The notes beneath the pieces are model-generated. The model had not been told where the DNA came from. It searched no databases and saw only the letters and a program-made list of their open reading frames with translations. From Actinacidiphila guanduensis (GTDB taxonomy: Bacteria > Actinomycetota > Actinomycetes > Streptomycetales > Streptomycetaceae): a stretch of 64,000 nucleotides of DNA. The position numbers and the translations under genes were made by a program. The stretch lies in NCBI RefSeq assembly GCF_900103985.1, contig NZ_FNIE01000013.1, positions 62,001 through 126,000 of the forward strand, given 5' to 3'. Below, one piece after another: positions 33,625 to 42,252 of the stretch (position 1 is the stretch's first letter; the number at the start of each line of letters is the position of its first letter).

Positions 33625-34464
33625 TCAGTGGCAGGCGGTCGGTGGCATTCCGTGCGGGCTCCCGCGCTCGCTGAGGTGCTTGAGGGCGCGGGCCGCCGGC
33701 GTGCCCGGCTCCGCGGTCATGAAGACGACCTGCTGGTCGTCCTCCGGGAGGGGGAGCACGTCGCAGTCCACCCGCAGCGGGCCGACTTCGGGGTGGGCCA
33801 GGGTCTTGCTGCGGTGGCCGGGCGCGCGGACCGGGTTGCTGTCCCAGATACGGGTGAACTCCTCGCTGCCCGTGCGGAGCTCGGCGAGCAGGCCGGCCAG
33901 CCGCGGGTCGCCGGGGTAGCGGTCGGCCGACGCGCGCAGCCGCGCCACCGCGTAGTGGGCGAACTCCTCGGGGCCGGAGCCGCTGCGCTGCCCACCCCGC
34001 AGGAAGCGGCGCCGGGCCAGGTTGGGCTCCGCGGCAAGGCCGCCCAGCAGCGCGTCGGCGAGCGGGTTCCAGGCCACGACGTCGTACGCGGCGTCGGTGA
34101 CCACCGCGCCGGTCAGCGGCATCCGGTGCAGCAGGTCCACGACGTAGGGCCGGACCCGCCGGGCCGGCACCGCGGGCGGCGGCGGGGCCACCCCGGCCAG
34201 GCGGAAGAGGTGGGCCCGCTCGGGCGCCCCGAGGCGCAGCGCCACCGCGAGGCCGTCCAGCACCCGGGCGGAGGGGCGCGGTCCACGGGCCTGCTCCAGG
34301 CGCACGTAGTAGTCCACCGACACATGGGCCAGGGCGGCGACCTCCTCGCGGCGCAGCCCGGGCGTGCGCCGCCGCGTCCCGTCCCGCCCGGTCAGCCCGG
34401 CCGCCTCCGGCCGCAGCTCCTCGCGCCGCTCCCGCAGGAAGCGCGCCAGCTCCACGCGTGCCAT
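33625..34464 (-). CDS. Helix-turn-helix regulator with MmyB-like ligand domain
   Basis: A 279-residue repressor. XRE helix-turn-helix near residues 5-70 (LARFLRERREELRPEAAG, TPGLRREEVAALAHVSVDYYVRLEQARGPRPS) and a C-terminal MmyB-like domain (VVTDAAYDVVAWNPLADALLG, VDCDVLPLPEDDQQVVFMTAEPGTPA). Genes of this type are very often divergent from a short-chain dehydrogenase, as here, and repress it; the 86-bp shared region carries a CCTG-GTA-CAGG dyad. ATG 34464 follows GAGGAGGT. Confidence 0.92.
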   Translation of the reverse strand: MARVELARFLRERREELRPEAAGLTGRDGTRRRTPGLRREEVAALAHVSVDYYVRLEQARGPRPSARVLDGLAVALRLGAPERAHLFRLAGVAPPPPAVPARRVRPYVVDLLHRMPLTGAVVTDAAYDVVAWNPLADALLGGLAAEPNLARRRFLRGGQRSGSGPEEFAHYAVARLRASADRYPGDPRLAGLLAELRTGSEEFTRIWDSNPVRAPGHRSKTLAHPEVGPLRVDCDVLPLPEDDQQVVFMTAEPGTPAARALKHLSERGSPHGMPPTACH

Positions 34465-34496
34465 CCCGCCACCTCCTCGGCCCGCCGGCCGTCCAG

Positions 34497-34507
34497 CCTG
34501 GTACAGG
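34497..34507. promoter_or_regulatory. Operator candidate between HTH and SDR genes
   Basis: CCTG-GTA-CAGG dyad, followed by TTGTCCCTGG, in the 86-bp divergent region. I recall similar sequences before other SDR genes paired with such regulators. Confidence 0.45.
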
Positions 34508-34550
34508 TTGTCCCTGGCCGCCCGTGCCCGCCGGCGGCATCGTCGACACC

Positions 34551-35264
34551 ATGAACACTTCCACAGCACTGGTCACCGGTGCCAACAAGGGCATCGGCAA
34601 GGAGATCGCCCGGCAGCTCGCGGCCGCCGGTCTCACCGTCCTGGTCGGGGCGCGCGACGCCGAACGCGGCCGGCAGGCCGCCGAGGAGATCGGCTCCGGC
34701 GCGCGGCCGCTGGTCCTCGACGTCACCGACGAGGCCGCCATCGAGCAGGCCGCCGCCCAGGTCGGGCAGCTGGACATCCTCGTCAACAACGCCGGCGTGA
34801 TGGTCGGCGACGGCACGCCGGGCGTGACGGCGGTCCACAGCTTCCGGCAGACCTACGAGACGAACGTCTTCGGCGTCGTCGCCGTCACCAACGCTTTCCT
34901 GCCCGCACTGCGCCGCTCGCCGGCCCCGCGGATCGTCAACGTCTCCTCCGGCACCGGGTCCCTCGCCTGGAGCATCGGCCCGGACGCGCGGTTCCCGCAG
35001 ACCGGCGGCGCGGCCGCCTACCGCTCCTCGAAGACGGCGCTGAACGCGCTGACCGTCTTCTACGCCCTGGAGCTGGCCGGCGAGGGCTTCAAGGTCAACG
35101 CGCTCGCCCCCGGCCTGCGCCGTACCGGGCTCAACGCCCGCGCGGCCGCGAGCGACGGCGACCCGGCCGAGGGCGCGGCCGGCGCGGTCCGCCTCGCGCT
35201 GCTGCCCGACGACGGCCCGACCGGCGGATTCTTCTCCTGGGACGGCACGCCGATGCCGTGGTGA
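34551..35264 (+). CDS. Short-chain dehydrogenase/reductase
   Basis: A 237-residue NAD(P)-dependent oxidoreductase. Cofactor motif TGANKGIGKEIAR, LVNNAGVMV (NNAG), active-site Ser in NVSSGTG and YRSSK for Tyr-x3-Lys. The arginine in GARDAERGRQ favours NADPH. Substrate unknown. It is divergent from the MmyB-type regulator, which probably represses it. ATG 34551 has no obvious Shine-Dalgarno, so translation may be leaderless or from GACACC context. The gene ends before a hairpin shared with the convergent BrkB gene. Confidence 0.92.
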   Translation: MNTSTALVTGANKGIGKEIARQLAAAGLTVLVGARDAERGRQAAEEIGSGARPLVLDVTDEAAIEQAAAQVGQLDILVNNAGVMVGDGTPGVTAVHSFRQTYETNVFGVVAVTNAFLPALRRSPAPRIVNVSSGTGSLAWSIGPDARFPQTGGAAAYRSSKTALNALTVFYALELAGEGFKVNALAPGLRRTGLNARAAASDGDPAEGAAGAVRLALLPDDGPTGGFFSWDGTPMPW

Positions 35265-35283
35265 GGCGGTGAGCCCGTGGGCC

Positions 35284-35321
35284 GGTGACCGCTCGACGTA
35301 CGGGCGGGCCGAGCGGTGACC
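35284..35321. terminator. Hairpin between convergent SDR and BrkB genes
   Basis: GGTGACCGCTCG (35284-35295) pairs with CGAGCGGTGACC (35310-35321) with one mismatch and a 14-nt loop. Confidence 0.55.
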
Positions 35322-35349
35322 GAGCGCGGGCCCGAGCGGGGCGGAGCCC

Positions 35350-36336
35350 TCACTCCTCGCCGGGCTCCGTCCCGCTGTCCGTCCCACCCTCCGCCCCACC
35401 GTCGGTCCGCCCGGGGCGGCGGTATGCGCGCAGGGCCGCCGGTGTGCCCAGGCTGCGGGACAGCGGGGGCTCCTCGGCGAGGACGGCGCCCGCCGTGATC
35501 GTGAAGGTCAGGGCCGCGCAGATCGCGATCAGCCAGGACAGCAGCGTGAAGATCGAGCCGAGCGGCCCGTAGGTGGCCAGGCTGCGGTTCAGCGCGGTCG
35601 GCATGTAGAGGTGCGCGGTCACCGACAGGGCGGTCATGGCCACCGCGGACAGCACGGCGCCGGGCAGCAGCGGCTGCCAGGGCAGCCGGCCGCCCAGCAG
35701 CAGGTGCTGCGTCCACCACCACACGCCCACGTCGCCGACGAACAGCAGCGGCACACCCAGCCAGGTGCCCGCGCCCAGGCCGGTACGCAACGGCCCCTGC
35801 AGGACGAGGATGGCGACCCAGGCCGCGATCCAGGCGAACCAGCGCCAGGCCACCAGCCGGGCCCCCGCCCGCGGCAGCCGCCAGGCCCGCTCGCAGACCC
35901 GCGCCATCGCCCGGCTGCTCGCGGTGGCCGACAGCAGCACCACGACCACGCCGATCGCCCCCGTGGTCTGCCGCACCGTCTCGGTGTCCGTGCCGCCGGC
36001 GGCGTACACCTGGCGCAGCTGGTCCTCAGAGGCGCCGTCGAGCCCGAACAGGTCGTGCGCGGAGTCGGCCAGATGGGTGCGCACGCTCTCGGGGGCGAAG
36101 GAGGCGGCCACGAAGACGAACGGCACCGCGGTCAGGAACAGCTGGGCGGCCAGCCGGGTGGCGGCGTCCAGCAGGTTCACCGACAGCAGCCGCGCGGTCA
36201 GCTCGGTGAGCACGGGGAAGCGCCGCTCAGCCAGGTGCCGCAGCGCGAGCGCCCGGTGGCGGCCGTCCGCCGCGGCGCCCCGCAGCCGCGCCCACAGCCC
36301 CCGCCCGCCCCGATCGGGCGGCACCGCCGTCGCCAT
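35350..36336 (-). CDS. YihY/BrkB-family membrane protein
   Basis: A 328-residue integral membrane protein with about six helices, of the YihY/virulence factor BrkB family (LAAQLFLTAVPFVFVAASF, TGAIGVVVVLLSATASSRAMARVCERAW, LVAWRWFAWIAAWVAILVL, SIFTLLSWLIAICAALTFTITAGAVLAEE). The function is not established; old annotations as RNase BN are wrong. The C-terminus is a Gly/Asp/Glu-rich tail. ATG 36336 follows GGAGGT. Confidence 0.9.
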   Translation of the reverse strand: MATAVPPDRGGRGLWARLRGAAADGRHRALALRHLAERRFPVLTELTARLLSVNLLDAATRLAAQLFLTAVPFVFVAASFAPESVRTHLADSAHDLFGLDGASEDQLRQVYAAGGTDTETVRQTTGAIGVVVVLLSATASSRAMARVCERAWRLPRAGARLVAWRWFAWIAAWVAILVLQGPLRTGLGAGTWLGVPLLFVGDVGVWWWTQHLLLGGRLPWQPLLPGAVLSAVAMTALSVTAHLYMPTALNRSLATYGPLGSIFTLLSWLIAICAALTFTITAGAVLAEEPPLSRSLGTPAALRAYRRPGRTDGGAEGGTDSGTEPGEE

Positions 36337-36636
36337 GGGACCTCCGCCGCGAGGAAGACGGCCGGGTGCGGCACCCAGCGCACCGGCCCGCAAGGAATTA
36401 TGCGGTGATTGTCTCCTGTGTGCCTTGTGTCCCGTCCGGGTATCAGGGGTCCGGCCGACCTCTGGCCGGAGCTTCACCCGAACGCCCCGGTCGGTGTGGC
36501 GTGCCGAAGGCGTACGCGGGGCCACCGCGGGCCGGGATCCGGGAGCAGCCCCGGCGGCAGCGGCGCGAGCGGCGCTCTAGTGCGCCCGGATATCACCCAA
36601 GCCGCATTCGGCACGACCGAGAGGAACAGGACCGCC
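36337..36636. other. Divergent intergenic region, BrkB / FMN reductase
   Basis: 300 bp without a gene. AT-rich AGGAATTATGCGGTGATTG near 36393 may contain the leftward BrkB promoter (CATAAT as -10 on the minus strand). No clear operator. Confidence 0.4.
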
Positions 36637-37206
36637 ATGTCCCAGAATCCCGTCCGCGTCGCCGTGATCGTCGGAAGTGCCCGCGCGGGGCGTTTCGGCC
36701 CGACCGTGGCCCGCTGGTTCGTCGGCCAGGCCCGCCAGTTCGCCAACCTCGACGTGGACGTCATCGACCTGGCCGAGGACGACCTGCACCTGGCGCTGGC
36801 GGCCGGCGACGACGGCAGGGTCGATCCGGTGAGCCGCCGGCTCGACGACGCCGACGCCTTCGTCGTCGTCACCCCCGAGTACAACCACAGCTTCCCGGCC
36901 CCGCTCAAGGCCCTCATCGACTGGCACCGGCCGCAGTGGCAGGCCAAGCCGGTGGGCTTCGTCTGCTACGGCGGCATCTCCCAGGGACTGCGCGCGGTGG
37001 AGCAACTGCGCCTGGTCTTCGCCGAGTTGCACGCCGTCTCCATCCGCGACACGGTCAGCTTCCAGAGCACGGCGGGCGTCTTCGACGCCGACGGCGAGCC
37101 CACCGACGACGGGTGCACGGTGGCGTCGAAGACGCTGCTCGACCAACTGGTCTGGTGGGCCGTCGCGTTGCGCGACGCCCGGGCCGCCCGCCCCTATGCG
37201 GCGTGA
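36637..37206 (+). CDS. NADPH-dependent FMN reductase-family flavoprotein (1)
   Basis: A 189-residue flavodoxin-like quinone/azo reductase. FMN-phosphate loop IVGSARAGRFGPTVARW and the second FMN motif VTPEYNHSFPAPLKALIDWHR are clear. Such enzymes reduce quinones, azo dyes or chromate with NAD(P)H. It has the same length as the next gene but differs throughout, so they are diverged paralogues. ATG 36637 follows GAGGA. A hairpin at 37219-37268 ends its transcript. Confidence 0.9.
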   Translation: MSQNPVRVAVIVGSARAGRFGPTVARWFVGQARQFANLDVDVIDLAEDDLHLALAAGDDGRVDPVSRRLDDADAFVVVTPEYNHSFPAPLKALIDWHRPQWQAKPVGFVCYGGISQGLRAVEQLRLVFAELHAVSIRDTVSFQSTAGVFDADGEPTDDGCTVASKTLLDQLVWWAVALRDARAARPYAA

Positions 37207-37218
37207 CGCGCCTGGCCC

Positions 37219-37268
37219 GGCGGGTGGATGCGGGGAGCGGCCGGTGCCGGCCGCCTCCCGTACCCGCC
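37219..37268. terminator. Terminator between the two FMN reductase genes
   Basis: A long imperfect stem, GGCGGGT...ACCCGCC outside and GAGCGGCCGG/CCGGCCGC inside, begins 13 nt after the first reductase stop. The second gene therefore has its own promoter. Confidence 0.65.
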
Positions 37269-37329
37269 GCCTGGGTTCGGCCATGTGCGGACGCCGCGGC
37301 GGACCGGGGCCCGGCGACGGACCGGCTTG

Positions 37330-37350
37330 GCACTCAGTTATCCTTAGTGC
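37330..37350. promoter_or_regulatory. Palindromic operator candidate upstream of FMN reductase 2
   Basis: 21-bp dyad with arms GCACT and AGTGC and seven of ten symmetric pairs, about 80 bp before the start at 37433, in an AT-richer patch (CAGTTATCCTTAG) that could hold the promoter. The HxlR regulator encoded downstream is the natural candidate binder. Confidence 0.45.
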
Positions 37351-37432
37351 GATCTTCCGCCGGCCCGCAGGGGTTCGGCGGTCCGGGCCCGCCGGCCGGG
37401 CGTCGAGGCGCCGGCCGCAGAAGGAGCAGAGA

Positions 37433-38002
37433 ATGGCGAAGCTGGGAATCATTGTGGCGAGCACCAGGCCGGGCCGGATCGGGCTGCCGGTGGCCCAGTG
37501 GTTCGAGGGGGAGGCGCGCACGCACGGCGGGTTCGCCGAGGTGGACCTGATCGACCTCGCCGAGGTGGCGCTGCCCTTCATGAACGAGCCCAGCCACCCG
37601 CGCCTGGGCCAGTACACCCACCAGCACACCAAGGACTGGAGCGCCCGCATCGCCGGCGTGGACGCCCTGGTGTTCGTGATGCCCGAGTACAACCACGGTT
37701 ACAACGCCGAGCTGAAGAACGCCATCGACTACCTGCACAACGAGTGGCTCTACAAGCCGGTCGGCTTCGTCAGCTACGGCGGGGTGGCCGCAGGCACCCG
37801 CGCGCTCCAGATGGTCAAGCAGGTGGTCACCGCGGTGAAGATGACGCCCGTCGTCGAGGCGGTGAACATCCCCTTCGTCTTCGAGTTCCTCGACGAGGAG
37901 CAGCAGGTGCGGCCGAACGAGATCATGGTCTCCTCGGCCAAGGCGATGCTGGACGAGCTGGTCCGCGTCGAGGCGACGCTGCGCCCGCTGCGCCAGGCCT
38001 GA
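37433..38002 (+). CDS. NADPH-dependent FMN reductase-family flavoprotein (2)
   Basis: A 189-residue flavoprotein: IVASTRPGRIGLPVAQWF binds FMN phosphate, FVMPEYNHGYNAELKNAIDYL binds the isoalloxazine side, and SYGGVAAGTRALQMVKQVV is typical. Probable NAD(P)H:quinone reductase used against electrophile or quinone stress. GAAGGAG precedes ATG 37433. An HxlR regulator follows in the same direction 174 bp on, as is common for redox-responsive reductase genes. Confidence 0.92.
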   Translation: MAKLGIIVASTRPGRIGLPVAQWFEGEARTHGGFAEVDLIDLAEVALPFMNEPSHPRLGQYTHQHTKDWSARIAGVDALVFVMPEYNHGYNAELKNAIDYLHNEWLYKPVGFVSYGGVAAGTRALQMVKQVVTAVKMTPVVEAVNIPFVFEFLDEEQQVRPNEIMVSSAKAMLDELVRVEATLRPLRQA

Positions 38003-38176
38003 GGGAGGGGCGGCAGGCCGCCGACGGTCACGCGGGGAGCCGGGGGAGACCCGCAGGACCACCGGGAGGCAGTCAGGGACCATCGGAGGACGGGGGAGCG
38101 CCCGCGGGGAACCTGAGAGAATCGGACCGGGGCGCGTGCGGCCGCACGCGCCCCGGCGAGTCGAACGGGGATCACC

Positions 38177-38581
38177 ATGACGACCGGGGAAGCCGTCGCG
38201 ATCCACCAGGTGTGCGAGCGCTTCCACACCGCGATCGAGCTGATCGGCGGGCGGTGGACGGGTGCCATCATCCGGGCGGTCTTCACCGGTCAGCACCGCT
38301 TCGCCCACATCCGTGCGGCCGTGCCGGGCCTGAGCGACACCATGCTCGCCCAGCGGCTGCGCACCCTGGAGGAGAACGGGCTCCTGGAGCGCAGGGCGGG
38401 GCCGGGCGGCACGCCCGGCCCCGCCCCGGCCGAGTATCACCTCACGCAGAAGGGGCTGGAGCTGGAGCCGGTGCTGGCGGCCGTCACGGCCTGGTCGCAC
38501 CGCTGGGTGCCGCTGCCGGGGGCGGGCGATCCCGGTCCCGGTCCCTTCGATCCGGCGACGGGCCGCCCGCTACGTCCCTGA
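38177..38581 (+). CDS. HxlR-family transcriptional regulator
   Basis: A 134-residue winged-helix regulator. Core: FHTAIELIGGRWTGAIIRAVFTGQHRFAHIRAAVPGLSDTMLAQRLRTLEENGLLERR, then YHLTQKGLELEPVL. A cysteine near the N-terminus (VCERF, position 13) is where redox-sensing HxlR members such as HypR have theirs. Probably controls the FMN reductase upstream. ATG 38177 follows ACGGGGA. Its last 98 bp overlap the end of the fructokinase gene on the other strand. Confidence 0.92.
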   Translation: MTTGEAVAIHQVCERFHTAIELIGGRWTGAIIRAVFTGQHRFAHIRAAVPGLSDTMLAQRLRTLEENGLLERRAGPGGTPGPAPAEYHLTQKGLELEPVLAAVTAWSHRWVPLPGAGDPGPGPFDPATGRPLRP

Positions 38582-39635
38582 AGCACAGGTCCGCAGGCGT
38601 CAGCGGGGTGTCCGCCATGGGCGCGCGGCCCGCGGACAGCGCCGGCGGGTCGGCGCCCACCCGCTCGCAGGTCAGCGAGGAGACCAGCACCGCGTCGTCC
38701 AGGGCCGCGGCCAGCCGCGCGGAGGCGGCGCCGCGCAGCGCGGCCGGGGTGTGCAGGCCGCGCCGGACCAGCCCGCCCAGCAGCCCCGCGGTGAACGCGT
38801 CGCCCGCGCCCACGGTGTCGGCCACCTCGGTGTCGCGGCCCGGCCGGGTGAGCGGGGGCAGGGCCGGCCGGAAGGCGTGGGCGCCGTCGGGCCCGTCGGT
38901 GACGACGACCAGCAGCGCGCCCAGCGTGAGCCACCGCTCGGCCGCCTCCTCCATACCCCCGGGGTAGAGCCACTCCACGTCCTCGCGGCTCGCCTTGACC
39001 AGGTGCGCCGCCGCGGCCATCGGCTCGACCGCGGCCCGGGCCCGCGCCGGATCGCCCATCAACCCGGGCCGGACGTTGGGGTCGTAGCTGACCAGCACCC
39101 CGCCGCGCCGCCGCATGCGCAGGGCGGCGTCGTGCAGGTGCCGGTCGCCAGGCGGGGTCCAGGAGGCGAGCGAGCCCAGGTGCAGCACGGCGGTGCCCGC
39201 GGGCACCCGCGCCGCCTCCTGCGCGGTCCACTGCCAGTCGGCGGTGCCCTGCTCGTAGAAGTCGTAACTCGCCCGCGCCTGGGCGTCCATGGAGACCACG
39301 GCCAGTGTGGTGGGCTCCACCGCCGCGGGCGACGCCGACAGGTCGATCCCCTCGGCCTCGGCGTGCCGGCGCAGGATGCGGCCGAAGGCGTTGTCGGCCA
39401 GGCGGGCCATCAGCGCGGTCGGCAGCCCCAGCCGGGCCAGCCCCAGGGCCACGTTGAACGGGCTGCCGCCCGGCCGCGCCTCGAAGGTGCGGGCGGCCGC
39501 GAGCGGCACCAGGTCCACCAGCGCCTCGCCGATCACGGTGAGCAGCGGCGCCGGCGGGGCCGGGGGGTCGGCCGGCGGGCGCACGGACACGGCCGGCCGG
39601 TCCGCGGGCGGGGCGGCGGGTGCCTGCTCAGACAT
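38484..39635 (-). CDS. PfkB-family carbohydrate kinase, probable fructokinase
   Basis: A 383-residue ribokinase-fold kinase. N-terminal GEALVDLVP, sugar-binding RPGGSPFNVALGLARLG, VTDGPDGAHAF and the catalytic DTVGAGDAFTAGLL (anion hole and general-base Asp). Fructokinase activity is inferred from the adjacent fructose importer and fructan hydrolase. It is translated with lacI (8-bp overlap). The last about 45 residues (from RAPMADTPLTP) are a low-complexity extension running antisense into hxlR. Confidence 0.88.
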   Translation of the reverse strand: MSEQAPAAPPADRPAVSVRPPADPPAPPAPLLTVIGEALVDLVPLAAARTFEARPGGSPFNVALGLARLGLPTALMARLADNAFGRILRRHAEAEGIDLSASPAAVEPTTLAVVSMDAQARASYDFYEQGTADWQWTAQEAARVPAGTAVLHLGSLASWTPPGDRHLHDAALRMRRRGGVLVSYDPNVRPGLMGDPARARAAVEPMAAAAHLVKASREDVEWLYPGGMEEAAERWLTLGALLVVVTDGPDGAHAFRPALPPLTRPGRDTEVADTVGAGDAFTAGLLGGLVRRGLHTPAALRGAASARLAAALDDAVLVSSLTCERVGADPPALSAGRAPMADTPLTPADLCFRDVAGGPSPDRRDRDRDRPPPAAAPSGATRP

Positions 39636-40761
39636 CGAGGGCCCCTTCCGCGCGGGCCGCGGCCGCCGGCGGTTCCGGGGCCGGCGGCTCGACCGCCGCC
39701 GCGGGTACCGCGAGCGCGGCCGCCACGGGGATCTCGCCGGAGCCGCGGGCGATCAGCCGGGTGGGCACGACCGTGGTGGCCGGGGGCGTCCGGTCGCCGT
39801 CGAGGCGGCGGAAGAGGATCCGCGCGGCCAGGGTGCCGATCGCCTCGACGTCCTGCGCCATCACGGAGATACCCGGCCGCAGCAGGTCCGCGAGCGGGAA
39901 GTCGTCGAAGCCGACCATGGCCACCCGGTCCTGCATACCGAGTTCGCGCAGCGCCCGGCTGCAGCCGATCGTGACCAGGTTCTGGCTGGTGAACAGCGCG
40001 GTCGGTGGCTCGGGCAGCGCCAGCATCTCCCGGGTGGCGGCCACCGCGGCCTGCTCGGTCGTCAGGTCCTGCCGGATCAGGGCGTCGGCCACGGGGAGCC
40101 CGGCCACCTCCAGGGCGTGCCGGTAGCCGTCGAGGCGCTGGGCGGCCGTCGTGATCGAGGCGAGGTCGCCGAGGTAGCCGATCCGCCGGTGGCCGGCCGC
40201 CATCAGGTGCCGTACGGCGGTCACCGCGCTCTCCCGGTTGTCGGAGACCACCGCGTCGGCCTCCAGCAGCCGCGGCTCGCGGTCGGCGAACACCACGCAG
40301 GTGCCGGCCTGCTGCTCGGCCCGCAGGTAGCCTTGGTCCTGGCCGGCGGGGACCACCACCAGGCCGTCCACCCGCCGGTCGATGAACTCCTGCGCCAACT
40401 CCCGCTCGCGCGCCGGGTCCTCGTCCAGGCTGCCGATCAGCACCAGCACGCCGCGCTCGCGCGCGATGTCCTCGACCGAGCGGATCAGCGCCGCCGAGTA
40501 GGGGTTGGCCGCGTCCTCCACCAACATGCCGATGCTGCGGGTGCGGCCGTCGCCGCGACGCAGGCTGCTGGCCGTCAGGTTGGGCCGGTAGCCCAGCTTC
40601 CTGGCCGCCTCGCGGACCCGCGCGGCCATCGCGGGATCGACCGTGGGCACGCCGTTGACCACGCGTGACACGGTCTTGGGGGCCACCCGGGCGAGCAGCG
40701 CGACATCGCGCATCGTGGGGCGGTTCGGCCGCTTCGGTTGTTCTGAGCTGCCCTCAGGCAT
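39628..40761 (-). CDS. LacI-family repressor of the fructose/fructan locus
   Basis: A 377-residue regulator. Helix-turn-helix MRDVALLARVAPKTVSRVVNG with the hinge helix near KLGYRPNLTASSLRR, then the periplasmic-binding-like ligand domain (SIGMLVEDAANPYSAALIRSVED, GYLGDLASITTAAQRLDGY, VGFDDFPLADLLRPGISVM) and an Ala/Pro-rich tail. It is divergent from frcB and overlaps the kinase gene, so it probably represses both transcripts until fructose or its phosphate binds. ATG 40761. It is the only LacI gene in the window, so it might also use the distant sites at 31052-31147. Confidence 0.93.
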   Translation of the reverse strand: MPEGSSEQPKRPNRPTMRDVALLARVAPKTVSRVVNGVPTVDPAMAARVREAARKLGYRPNLTASSLRRGDGRTRSIGMLVEDAANPYSAALIRSVEDIARERGVLVLIGSLDEDPARERELAQEFIDRRVDGLVVVPAGQDQGYLRAEQQAGTCVVFADREPRLLEADAVVSDNRESAVTAVRHLMAAGHRRIGYLGDLASITTAAQRLDGYRHALEVAGLPVADALIRQDLTTEQAAVAATREMLALPEPPTALFTSQNLVTIGCSRALRELGMQDRVAMVGFDDFPLADLLRPGISVMAQDVEAIGTLAARILFRRLDGDRTPPATTVVPTRLIARGSGEIPVAAALAVPAAAVEPPAPEPPAAAARAEGALDV

Positions 40762-40821
40762 CGTTGTCTCCCACTGGCAGTTGCGTTACCGACTCGTTAC
40801 TTCCACACTTCGAACCGCGCC

Positions 40822-40851
40822 TTGACGGCACTTTGTCATGAACGCCACCCT
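40822..40851 (+). promoter_or_regulatory. frcB promoter candidate
   Basis: -35 TTGACG (40822-40827), 18-bp spacer, -10 CACCCT (40846-40851), about 58 bp before frcB. Direct repeats CGTTAC at about 40783 and 40794 lie nearer lacI and may be part of its operator. The whole divergent region is 147 bp. Confidence 0.5.
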
Positions 40852-40908
40852 GACGTCGAGACCACGTTGTCTCAGGTCGGGTCGCGACAGTACCGGAAAG
40901 GTTACGAG

Positions 40909-42048
40909 ATGAAGATCTCTGCACACTGCGTGACCACGGCCACCCGTGCCGGCCGGCACCGCCCGCGCGCCGCCATGGCGGCGACGGCGGTGTGCCTGGC
41001 CGCCGCGCTCGCCGCCTGCGGCTCCAATTCCTCGTCGGGCAACAGCTCCTCCGCGGCGGGCGGTTCGGGCGGGAGCAGCGGTTCGGTCGGGGTGTCCCTG
41101 ATCGTCAAGACGCTCACCAACCCGTACTTCGTATCGATGGAGAAGGACGCCAAGACCGCGGCGGCCAAGGACAACGTCAAGCTGACCGTGGCCGCCGGTA
41201 CCAGCGACGGCGACACCCAGACCCAGATCACCGCGATCGACAACGCCATCGCCCGCGGCGACAAGGGCATCCTCATCACCACCAACGGCGACGCGGTGAA
41301 CGCCGCGCTCAACCGGGCCAAGCAGGCAGGGCTGTTCGTCATCGCCCTGGACACCGCGACGAACCCGGCGAGCGTCGCGGACATCACCTACGCCACCGAC
41401 AACACCGCGGCCGGCCGGCTCGACGGGCAGTACGCGGCGGCCGCGCTGGCGGGCAAGCCGGCGGTGATCGCCATGCTCGACCTCTTCAACGACCAGGTGG
41501 TCTCGGTCGACATCGACCGCGACCACGGCTTCCTGCAGGGCATGGGCATCGACCCGCGCAGCACCACGCAGAACGCCAAGGAGGCCAAGTCCGGCCGTTA
41601 CTCCGGCGGTTCGTACACGATCGCCTGCCACCAGCCCACCAAGGGCGCGATCGACGGCGGCCGCACCGCGATGGAGAACTGCCTGTCGGCCAATCCGGGC
41701 ATCAACGTCGTCTACGCCATCAACGAGCCCGCCGCACAAGGCGCCTACAACGCGCTGAAGGCCGCGGGCAAGGCCGGCAAGGTCGCCCTGTACGCCATCG
41801 ACGGCAGCTGCTCCGGCCTGAAGCTCGTCGCCGGCGGCGAGTTCACCGCCGACGCCGTGCAGTACCCGGGCAAGATGGCCTCCCTCGGGGTGGACGCGAT
41901 CGCCAAGCTGGCCCGCGGCGGCGCCAAGCCGAGTGCCACCCACGGCAAGACCTTCTACGACACCGGCACCGCGCTGGTGGCCGCGAAGCCCGTCACGGGC
42001 GTCAGCGTCACCTCCCCGTCGGCCGGCGCCGGCACCTGCTGGGGCTGA
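40909..42048 (+). CDS. frcB: Fructose ABC transporter substrate-binding lipoprotein
   Basis: A 379-residue lipoprotein (lipobox LAAC at about residue 37) with a Ser/Gly linker and a type-I periplasmic binding domain. The sequence follows Sinorhizobium FrcB closely from memory: TLTNPYFVSMEKDAK, TQITAIDNAIARGDKGILIT, FVIALDTATNPA, DITYATDNTAAGR, GFLQGMGID, GGRTAMENCLSANPGINVVYAINEPAAQGAYNAL, the DGSCSG loop and the terminal CWG. GGAAAGG precedes ATG 40909. It starts the frcBCA operon; a 16-bp hairpin follows it. Confidence 0.93.
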   Translation: MKISAHCVTTATRAGRHRPRAAMAATAVCLAAALAACGSNSSSGNSSSAAGGSGGSSGSVGVSLIVKTLTNPYFVSMEKDAKTAAAKDNVKLTVAAGTSDGDTQTQITAIDNAIARGDKGILITTNGDAVNAALNRAKQAGLFVIALDTATNPASVADITYATDNTAAGRLDGQYAAAALAGKPAVIAMLDLFNDQVVSVDIDRDHGFLQGMGIDPRSTTQNAKEAKSGRYSGGSYTIACHQPTKGAIDGGRTAMENCLSANPGINVVYAINEPAAQGAYNALKAAGKAGKVALYAIDGSCSGLKLVAGGEFTADAVQYPGKMASLGVDAIAKLARGGAKPSATHGKTFYDTGTALVAAKPVTGVSVTSPSAGAGTCWG

Positions 42049-42151
42049 CCGGCACCGCGCGGCCGGGCGCTGCCCCGCCCGCCGCCGGCCCGGCGTACCC
42101 GCACGTCCCCCCACATCGGACCCACCTCCGCCACCCTCCCCTCCCCGGAGC

Positions 42152-42200
42152 CAGGCGCGCCGACGGGCGCCACTCGACCCGACCCCCGTCGGCGCGCCTG
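42152..42200. terminator. Hairpin between frcB and frcC
   Basis: Perfect 16-bp arms (42152-42167, 42185-42200) with a 17-nt loop in the 204-bp gap. Probably a partial terminator or mRNA 3'-end protector that makes receptor message more abundant than transporter message. Confidence 0.75.
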
Positions 42201-42252
42201 CACCACCGGGACCAGTACGCCGCGGGCGGCCCCCGCGGCGAAGGGACCACAC

